This document shows, one piece after another, positions 1-4,765 of a DNA stretch of 6,711 nt; the first letter of the stretch is position 1, and each line of letters begins with the position of its first letter. The notes beneath the pieces were generated by a model. It saw nothing but the letters and a program-made list of their open reading frames with translations, had not been told where the DNA came from and ran no database searches. The DNA comes from JAIKWW01 sp052169645 (GTDB lineage: Bacteria; Bacillota; Clostridia; Peptostreptococcales; Anaerovoracaceae): NCBI GenBank assembly GCA_052169645.1, contig JBQNCA010000040.1, forward strand, positions 1 through 6,711, written 5' to 3'. Position numbers and translations under genes: made by a program.

Positions 1-47
1 TAAACTGAAAAACAGCCACGCAGCAAGCTGCTGCAGTTTCTGTATAC

Positions 48-81
48 ACTCTGCGCGCCAAATCATAGATTTGGGCAGAGT
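48..81. other. Bulged hairpin in repeat copy 1
   Basis: ACTCTGC (48-54) pairs with GCAGAGT (75-81). Inside it, CCAAAT (58-63) pairs with ATTTGG (69-74) around the loop CATAG. A three-base bulge (GCG, 55-57) sits on the 5' side only. Thirteen base pairs in total make a stable fold in RNA or single-stranded DNA. No T-run follows, so it is not a typical intrinsic terminator. Confidence 0.75.
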
Positions 82-129
82 TGTAACTGAAAAACAGCCA
101 CGCAGCAAGCTGCTGCAGTTTCTGTATAC

Positions 130-163
130 ACTCTGCGCGCCAAATCATAGATTTGGGCAGAGT
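130..163. other. Bulged hairpin in repeat copy 2
   Basis: This is the identical second instance of the bulged hairpin: arms 130-136 with 157-163, inner arms 140-145 with 151-156, and the same GCG bulge and CATAG loop. The partial third copy stops before this element, so the array has two such hairpins. Confidence 0.75.
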
Positions 164-200
164 TGTAACTGAAAAACAGCCACGCAGCAAGCTGCTGCTT

Positions 201-225
201 CCGGGAATTATCCCGGTATTTTTTT
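201..225 (+). terminator. Intrinsic terminator of an upstream operon
   Basis: CCGGGA (201-206) and TCCCGG (211-216) form a six-pair GC-rich stem with an ATTA loop, followed by TA and then seven T residues (219-225). This is a textbook Rho-independent terminator reading left to right. No gene in the window lies to its left, so it most likely ends a transcript entering from outside the window. It abuts the truncated third repeat copy, whose GCAGC/GCTGC inverted repeat (184-198) could stack just upstream of it. Confidence 0.88.
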
Positions 226-246
226 ATTTATTTAAAAAACCAAATA

Positions 247-275
247 TTGACAATAAAGTAAAAAAATGATAAGTT
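247..275 (+). promoter_or_regulatory. Probable sigma-A promoter for yraN-comM-dprA
   Basis: A perfect -35 box TTGACA (247-252) is followed after 17 bp by TAAGTT (270-275). TAAGTT is a weak -10 box, but it is preceded by TG-A (267-269), an extended -10 element. GATAAG (268-273) with a 15-bp spacer is an alternative -10. The promoter lies between the upstream terminator and the yraN ribosome binding site, where an operon promoter is expected. The leader would be short, since the binding site begins at about 284. Confidence 0.55.
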
Positions 276-283
276 TAGTTTTG

Positions 284-290
284 AAAGGAG
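284..290 (+). promoter_or_regulatory. Ribosome binding site of yraN, unusually distant
   Basis: AAAGGAG is a strong Shine-Dalgarno match and the only good one upstream of yraN. It ends 19 bases before the first ATG (310), against 5-9 for other genes here. No ATG, GTG or TTG occurs in the gap in any frame. An in-frame TAA at 295-297 blocks extension of the reading frame beyond codon 298. Confidence 0.6.
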
Positions 291-309
291 AACATAAATA
301 AAAGAAAAA

Positions 310-672
310 ATGATGATTAAATCGAAAAATTTAACGACAGGTCGTGAGGGAGAAGCAAGAGCGATATCATATTTAGATAAGAAAGGTTACTTAATATTAG
401 AAAGAAATTATCACAGCAGATTCGGTGAAATAGATATAATTGCCGAATATCAGGGAAATTTGATATTTGTAGAAGTAAAAACCCGTTCATCATTGGATTA
501 CGGTGCACCGTGCATGGCGGTGGACAACAGAAAAATTCTTCATATAAAAAAGACTGCATGGCATTATATGTCAAGGAAAAGACTTAGATGTAAAGCTTTG
601 AGAATTGATGTAATAGAGATTATAAAGATAGATGACAGATATTATGTAAGGCATCTGAAAGGAGTGGAATGA
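310..672 (+). CDS. yraN: UPF0102 family protein YraN, endonuclease-like fold
   Basis: This 120-residue protein has the usual length for the UPF0102/YraN family, predicted to share the restriction-endonuclease-like fold. The family signature is complete: GREGEARA at 11-18, GEIDII at 39-44 (Asp42), FVEVKTR at 53-59 (Glu55, Lys57) and a late LRIDVIEI strand near residue 100. Asp42, Glu55 and Lys57 form the D...ExK pattern of such nucleases. Activity and substrate are not established for the family, but its repeated place beside comM and dprA points to DNA processing or recombination. It is first in a three-gene operon, and its stop codon directly touches the comM ATG. ATG at 310 is chosen because an in-frame stop lies at 295-297. 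ATG at 313 is also possible. The ribosome binding site is 19 bases upstream, which is odd. Confidence 0.93.
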   Translation: MMIKSKNLTTGREGEARAISYLDKKGYLILERNYHSRFGEIDIIAEYQGNLIFVEVKTRSSLDYGAPCMAVDNRKILHIKKTAWHYMSRKRLRCKALRIDVIEIIKIDDRYYVRHLKGVE

Positions 673-2196
673 ATGTATGCAAAAGTCTACAGCTGCGCAT
701 TGACAGGAATGTCAGCCCGCAGAATTACAGTGGAGGCTGATGTGTCTTTCGGATTTCCTACATTCAGTATAGTAGGATTGCCTGATACCGCAGTGAGAGA
801 ATCTAAAGAAAGAGTAAGGGCGGCAATATCCAATTCGGGATTTAAATTTCCGGATAAGAGGGTCACTGTGAATCTTTCTCCGGCTGATATAAGAAAGGAA
901 GGGAGTCATTTCGATTTACCTATTGCTATATGCATAATGCTGTCAGCAGGAATAATTGACAGAAAAGCAATTGATGAAATTTCTTTTTTAGGTGAACTTA
1001 ATTTAGACGGATCTTTAAATCCTATAAGCGGTATTTTACCGATGCTGATAGGACTTAAGGATGAAGGCATAAGTAGTGTTGTAATACCTTTTGAAAACAG
1101 AGGAGAAGCTTCACATGTAGCAGGTATAAATATATATCCTGTAATGAGCTTAAAACAATTGGCGGATTTTATAAAAGGGAAGAACAGAATTGATTTATTG
1201 AAATTCGATGATACAGCTGAATCAAATATTGTGGATTATCCCGATTTTGAGGATGTTACAGGTCAGGAAAATGTGAAAAGAGGACTTCAGATTTCAGCAG
1301 CGGCTATGCACAATGTACTTCTCATAGGCTCACCCGGTTCGGGAAAGACTATGATGGCAAGGCGGTTGCCCGGAATCTTGCCGCCACTTTCGCATGAAGA
1401 AAAAATGGAGCTTACGAAGATTTATAGTATAAGCGGATTGCTTAATGAAAAGTATCCTTTTGTAAATGAACGTCCTTTTCGAACACCCGATCATACCGTA
1501 ACTGCTGCAGCACTTATCGGCGGAGGCTTGAAACCTCGTCCGGGAGAAGTATCGCTGTCTCATCTTGGCGTACTGTTTTTAGATGAAGCGGCGGAATTTT
1601 CGAGAGGAGCGTTGGAATCTTTGAGAAAACCTATGGAAGATGAAGTCTGTACGGTCACAAGGGTGCATGGGAAAATTACTTTACCGTCTAAATTTTTAAC
1701 CGTTGCAGCGATGAATCCGTGTAAATGCGGATATTATGGTGATGAAAGACGTGAATGTTCCTGCAGCGTCGGATCCATTAAAAAATACAGAGCAAAATTG
1801 TCGGGACCTTTTATAGATAGGATAGATTTGATGATAAATGTGAAGGGTGTAGATTATGAAGCTTTGAAATCTTCAAGAAAGGGAATATCCTCTGAAGAAT
1901 TGCGCAAGGGAGTAATGCGTGCAAGAAATATGCAAAATGAAAGGTTTAAAACTGACGATATCGCCTATAATTCCCAAATGACGGTTTCTCAGATAAAAAA
2001 ATACTGTGAGTTGGACTCTGAATCTGAAAAATTGATGCGTGCAGCATTTGACAAAATGAAGCTGAGTGTTAGATCATACAACAAAATTTTAAAGGTGAGC
2101 AGAAGCATTGCAGATATGGAAGGCAGTGAAAGAATACGGCAAAATCATATCGCTGAGGCAATTTCCTATAAATGTGATATTGATAATATTTTATAA
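673..2196 (+). CDS. comM: ComM/YifB family Mg-chelatase-like AAA+ ATPase
   Basis: This 507-residue cytoplasmic protein is full length for the YifB/ComM family. In Gram-negative competent bacteria ComM is a hexameric helicase that promotes branch migration of incoming DNA during transformation. Its role in Clostridia is inferred from homology. In order: an N-terminal ChlI/Lon-S16-like domain (about 1-170) with the signature FSIVGLPDTAVRESKERV at 31-48 and NLSPADIRKEGSHFDLPIA at 67-85; an AAA+ core (about 190-395) with Walker A GSPGSGKT at 219-226, Walker B LFLDE at 301-305, sensor Asn348 and a likely arginine finger at Arg383 in FIDRIDL; and a C-terminal Mg-chelatase domain (about 405-505). 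Four cysteines (350, 352, 362, 364) match the conserved CxCGYYGD...CxC insert of the family and may bind metal. AAAGGAG (658-664), inside the end of yraN, lies 8 bases before the ATG. The zero gap after yraN suggests translational coupling. Confidence 0.96.
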   Translation: MYAKVYSCALTGMSARRITVEADVSFGFPTFSIVGLPDTAVRESKERVRAAISNSGFKFPDKRVTVNLSPADIRKEGSHFDLPIAICIMLSAGIIDRKAIDEISFLGELNLDGSLNPISGILPMLIGLKDEGISSVVIPFENRGEASHVAGINIYPVMSLKQLADFIKGKNRIDLLKFDDTAESNIVDYPDFEDVTGQENVKRGLQISAAAMHNVLLIGSPGSGKTMMARRLPGILPPLSHEEKMELTKIYSISGLLNEKYPFVNERPFRTPDHTVTAAALIGGGLKPRPGEVSLSHLGVLFLDEAAEFSRGALESLRKPMEDEVCTVTRVHGKITLPSKFLTVAAMNPCKCGYYGDERRECSCSVGSIKKYRAKLSGPFIDRIDLMINVKGVDYEALKSSRKGISSEELRKGVMRARNMQNERFKTDDIAYNSQMTVSQIKKYCELDSESEKLMRAAFDKMKLSVRSYNKILKVSRSIADMEGSERIRQNHIAEAISYKCDIDNIL

Positions 2197-2207
2197 CGGA
2201 GAAATAT

Positions 2208-3074
2208 ATGAGTGAGTGCGAATATATGAGGATAATAGATATTGATGATTCGAAATATCCTCAGCAACTTAAGGAGTTGGAGAAAAATGCTCCTAAAAGG
2301 TTATACTGTCTTGGAAATATAAGTTTATTAAAGAAGATTTGCTGTGCAGTAGTCGGCTCTCGAAAAGCATCAGGTTACGGAAAATGGACTGCATATAATT
2401 CCGGAAAGAAGCTTGCTGAAAACGGTATAGTTACCGTAAGCGGTATGGCATACGGTTGTGATGCGGCTGCTCATGAGGGAGCGCTTGATGCAGGAGGGGA
2501 TACTATAGCCGTATTGGGTTGCGGATTGGATATTTGCTATCCTTCACAAAATCGTCAGCTGAGAGAAAGAATTATAAAAAACGGTTTGCTGGTATCTGAA
2601 TATCCGTTGGGTACAAAGCCCTTGAGTTATCATTTTCCGAACAGAAATCGCATCATCAGCGGTTTGAGTAAGATGGTAATAGTAGCCGAGGCGAGTTTGT
2701 CGAGCGGCTCGCTCATTACAGCAGAGTTTGCCTTGGAACAGAATCGAGAGGTTGCAGTATTTCCGGGAAATATTACAAATATAGGATGCATGGGAGGAAA
2801 TAAACTTATACAAGAAGGTGCATATATGATTGTAAGTTTCAATGATCTGCTTGAAAATTTAGGCATTTCCGAGATATCCGATATTCAAAACAGCGTTACC
2901 ACAGAGGAAGAAAGAAGCGTTATAGAACTTTTGAGAAAAGAAGGAGCTTTGTCATTAGATCAGATTGCCTCACTGATGTCAGAAAATATAGCGACTGTAA
3001 ACTCACTTGTTTCGATTATGGAGATAAAAGGCATGCTTCGCAGCTTTATGGGTAAAATCTTTATCGAAAAATAG
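2208..3074 (+). CDS. dprA: DNA-processing protein DprA (Smf)
   Basis: This 288-residue cytoplasmic protein belongs to the family that binds incoming single-stranded DNA and loads RecA onto it during transformation. The Rossmann-like core spans about 15-215. Family motifs are VGSRKASGYG (49-58), SGMAYGCDAAAH (78-89), IAVLGCGLDICYP (100-112), HFPNRNRIISGLS (142-154), SGSLITA (166-172) and the PGN...GGNKLIQEGA region (186-205). A C-terminal winged-helix-like domain follows (about 230-288: EEERSVIELLRKEGALSLDQIA onward). The N-terminal helical SAM-like domain of longer homologues is absent. There is no room for it, since comM ends 11 bp upstream, so this is a core-plus-winged-helix form rather than a truncation. 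GGAG (2198-2201) lies 6 bases before the ATG. A later in-frame ATG at 2226 has a poorer site. It is last in the operon. In many Clostridia topA follows dprA, but here it does not. Confidence 0.95.
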   Translation: MSECEYMRIIDIDDSKYPQQLKELEKNAPKRLYCLGNISLLKKICCAVVGSRKASGYGKWTAYNSGKKLAENGIVTVSGMAYGCDAAAHEGALDAGGDTIAVLGCGLDICYPSQNRQLRERIIKNGLLVSEYPLGTKPLSYHFPNRNRIISGLSKMVIVAEASLSSGSLITAEFALEQNREVAVFPGNITNIGCMGGNKLIQEGAYMIVSFNDLLENLGISEISDIQNSVTTEEERSVIELLRKEGALSLDQIASLMSENIATVNSLVSIMEIKGMLRSFMGKIFIEK

Positions 3075-3075
3075 T

Positions 3076-3110
3076 GTATAATAGTATAATAGGCAGTATA
3101 TTTATTATAC
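3076..3110 (+). promoter_or_regulatory. Doubled TATAAT boxes and inverted repeat before the LuxR gene
   Basis: The octamer GTATAATA occurs twice in direct succession (3076-3083 and 3084-3091). Its reverse complement TATTATAC lies at 3103-3110, giving an 8-bp inverted repeat with an 11-base spacer. Each octamer holds a perfect TATAAT -10 box, but no convincing -35 box sits 16-18 bp upstream. No T-run follows, so a terminator for dprA is unlikely. It could be the promoter of the downstream gene, an operator, or both. Confidence 0.42.
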
Positions 3111-3129
3111 AAAAATAGATATTAAAAAG

Positions 3130-3158
3130 CCTTTTGCCGTCTGAGAATGCAGAAAAGG
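3130..3158 (+). promoter_or_regulatory. Leader hairpin overlapping the LuxR-gene ribosome binding site
   Basis: CCTTTTGC (3130-3137) can pair with GC (3149-3150) and AAAAGG (3153-3158), leaving a two-base bulge. This covers most of the AAGGAG ribosome binding site (3155-3160). A competing pairing, GCCG (3136-3139) with CGGC (3163-3166), would instead loop out the site and leave it unpaired. The stems are short and AU-rich, so regulation is only a possibility. Confidence 0.35.
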
Positions 3159-3167
3159 AGATCGGCT

Positions 3168-4610
3168 ATGAAAAATTTCAGAACGATAGCGGAGGCTGAT
3201 ATAGTTAACTCTATTTTAAAGCTGATTAAATCAAAAGATATTTTAAATTTCAGAAATATCAGTTACAGCCACATAAAATATATGCTGATTTTTCCTTTAG
3301 CACCGATTTTTGCAAATATGCAGGGCGAAATTTTCAGCGATGAAGCAAATATTTTCGGTTTGGATGCCATGACCCTCATGGGTAGTGCATATTGCGTAGG
3401 GGCAGGGGTATTGTTTGCGCTTACCCAAATAAGCACCATTGCGAAATTTTCCAATATTATTTCAGTTATGACAGCTCTCAGCTTTATAAGCTGGAGTTTA
3501 TTAAATGAAAGCCTGTTGGGCTTGGTAATTGCAGTGATGTTTGCAGCGTGTCTCGGGGGATGTGCCGCCTGCGCCTCTTTTTCGTATACTTTTGTGTTGA
3601 ATAATACCGAGCGTTTTATAGGGGCGGCTTTGATATCGCTTTTTTTCGCTTTGAATCAGATAAACTACGGATTTTCTATTATATCTGAATTATATCCCAA
3701 AACTTATCTTACTCTGCTTGTTATAGGTAGCTGTATCTGTCTTTTGTTATATGAAAAAAAAGATTTTGTTCAGATAGATGATAAACCCGATGAAAATATG
3801 AATCCGACTATAGGGCTGATGCTGTATTTTTTTATAGCACATTATTTTGTGGAAATATTCTATACTTATCTTCCCGGAGCTGCATTAAAGGAAGCTTTTA
3901 TATATAACGGTGCAGTAGGAATATTGGTTATAATACTTGCGATTATTCTGCAGTTTGTTATAAAGAGAAGCGTATGGCATATGTGCAATATATTTTTTAT
4001 TGCCATGATTTTGACCTATGCATTGTACTTTACTCCTGAAAATCTCGCTTTCAGAAAGCTTGCTTATTTTATGCACGGCTTTGAGCAGATGGGGTACATA
4101 GTGGCCTATTATCTTTTGGGATGCATATTTAAGAAGTGCGGAAATTTCAGATTGTTTAAAATTTGTCTGGTGACGATACTGCCCGCAAGCATAGTAGCGT
4201 ATATAATTCCGGGAATGATTTCATCATATGTGCCGGATTTGTTGCCTCTTGCGGCAACGGTTATATCCTCACTTATATTTATATTTTTCATATTGCTTTC
4301 ACCGGCATATTCAAAATATTTGTTTTTTACAGATTGGATAGATGATTTTTATGAGGTGGATATGGCAAAGGATTCGGGTAGTCGGAATATTTCTGATATT
4401 TCGGAAGGTCTGGGCTTATCTGTGAGAGAAAGTGAAGTGCTTAAATTATTGCTTCTTGGAAACAGATCTAAACAGATTGCTGAAAATCTGGAAATAAGCG
4501 TTCATACAGTGAATTTTCATATTAAAAATATTTATAAGAAGCTGGATGTGAGCAATAGGGCGGAGCTTTTTGCAAAATTCAATTCGTCGTCTTTGACGGA
4601 TAAATTGTAG
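3168..4610 (+). CDS. Membrane-tethered LuxR-family transcriptional regulator
   Basis: This is a 480-residue fusion of a membrane region with a DNA-binding domain. Residues 1-34 look cytoplasmic. About twelve hydrophobic segments follow between residues 35 and 380, in an arrangement like a transporter of the major facilitator type but without a transporter motif I can name. A short linker leads to a LuxR/GerE helix-turn-helix (about 414-471). Its conserved positions are all present: RESE (420-423), Gly431, Ile437-Ala438, Thr447-Val448, His451, NIYKKL (454-459) and Arg464. There is no receiver or PAS domain, so it is probably a one-component sensor whose membrane part detects a ligand or membrane state. 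Targets are unknown; they could include itself or the convergent surface-protein gene. ATG 3168 is preferred over ATG 3147 because AAGGAG (3155-3160) lies 7 bases upstream and would fall inside the longer frame. A 93-bp gap separates it from dprA, so it is probably its own unit. Confidence 0.88.
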   Translation: MKNFRTIAEADIVNSILKLIKSKDILNFRNISYSHIKYMLIFPLAPIFANMQGEIFSDEANIFGLDAMTLMGSAYCVGAGVLFALTQISTIAKFSNIISVMTALSFISWSLLNESLLGLVIAVMFAACLGGCAACASFSYTFVLNNTERFIGAALISLFFALNQINYGFSIISELYPKTYLTLLVIGSCICLLLYEKKDFVQIDDKPDENMNPTIGLMLYFFIAHYFVEIFYTYLPGAALKEAFIYNGAVGILVIILAIILQFVIKRSVWHMCNIFFIAMILTYALYFTPENLAFRKLAYFMHGFEQMGYIVAYYLLGCIFKKCGNFRLFKICLVTILPASIVAYIIPGMISSYVPDLLPLAATVISSLIFIFFILLSPAYSKYLFFTDWIDDFYEVDMAKDSGSRNISDISEGLGLSVRESEVLKLLLLGNRSKQIAENLEISVHTVNFHIKNIYKKLDVSNRAELFAKFNSSSLTDKL

Positions 4611-4678
4611 AATTTTAATTTTGAATATCGATAAGGTTTTTTACTATAGCTCATCGAATCCTCAACTGAAGTATTACC

Positions 4679-4713
4679 AATCACAACCACCGGTTTAACC
4701 GATGGTTGTGATT
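4679..4713. repeat. Strong imperfect palindrome in the convergent gap
   Basis: An 11-bp perfect outer stem (4679-4689 with 4703-4713) is followed by one C/A mismatch (4690/4702) and an inner CGGTT/AACCG pairing (4691-4695 with 4697-4701). No T-run follows on either strand, so it is a poor intrinsic terminator by itself. It may still help end transcription of the LuxR gene, for which no better terminator is seen in 4611-4678. The core resembles the foldback ends of IS200/IS605-type elements, so it could be a solo remnant or a palindromic repeat. No transposase is present. Confidence 0.7.
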
Positions 4714-4717
4714 ATAT

Positions 4718-4748
4718 AAAAACACAGCAGGAAGATTTTCCTGCTGTG
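4718..4748 (-). terminator. Intrinsic terminator of the SLH/Ig surface-protein gene
   Basis: Read on the minus strand, an 11-bp perfect stem (4738-4748 with 4723-4733, four-base loop) is followed by TTTTT opposite 4722-4718. It begins 17 bases after the TAG stop of the minus-strand gene. On the plus strand no T-run follows the stem, so it is directional. Confidence 0.88.
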
Positions 4749-4765
4749 CCGTGTACTGTATTATA

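Larger units (their letters stand above)
3..198. repeat. 82-bp perfect tandem repeat, about 2.4 copies
   Basis: Two full copies (5-86 and 87-168) are identical base for base by eye. A third copy matches for its first 30 bases (169-198) and then breaks off two bases before the terminator stem at 201. The two bases before copy 1 also fit the end of the unit. Each unit holds two inverted repeats: GCAGC-5 nt-GCTGC (20-34 in copy 1) and a longer bulged hairpin (48-81). The unit length is not a multiple of three and no frame stays open across the array, so it is not coding. If transcribed from the left, the array would lie in the 3' untranslated region of an upstream gene. It may extend beyond the left edge, which cannot be seen. 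No function is assigned. Confidence 0.95.

Noticed and set aside
1..90. TAA at 1-3 as the stop codon of an upstream gene (for example rnhB), and an open frame from base 4 through one repeat unit to TGA at 88-90.
   Set aside because: Nothing upstream is visible, so the TAA cannot be tied to a gene. The open frame has no start codon or ribosome binding site, and an 82-bp period shifts frame at each copy.
3..198. CRISPR array
   Set aside because: The copies are contiguous with no spacers between them, and the 82-bp unit is too long for a CRISPR repeat.
226..309. Riboswitch or other structured leader before yraN
   Set aside because: The segment is short and A-rich with no stable stems, and the proposed transcription start leaves almost no leader.
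317..574. Minus-strand open frame within yraN
   Set aside because: It is the shadow of a well-supported conserved gene, with no ribosome binding site or recognisable product.
1330..1563. Minus-strand open frame within comM
   Set aside because: It overlaps the AAA+ core of comM, whose conserved motifs explain the sequence.
2208..3074. DprA as an N-terminally truncated pseudogene
   Set aside because: The core motifs and C-terminal domain are complete, the start has a proper ribosome binding site, and short forms lacking the N-terminal helical domain are normal in the family.
3076..3110. Intrinsic terminator of the dprA operon
   Set aside because: The stem is almost entirely A/T and is followed by A residues, not T residues, on the plus strand.
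3147..3167. Upstream ATG at 3147 as the start of the LuxR-family gene
   Set aside because: It lacks a good ribosome binding site, and the strong AAGGAG at 3155-3160 would lie inside the coding region. ATG 3168 has ideal spacing.
3168..4350. Annotation of the 3168-4610 product as a plain transporter
   Set aside because: The C-terminal LuxR helix-turn-helix is complete and in frame, and no specific transporter motif is recognised in the membrane region.
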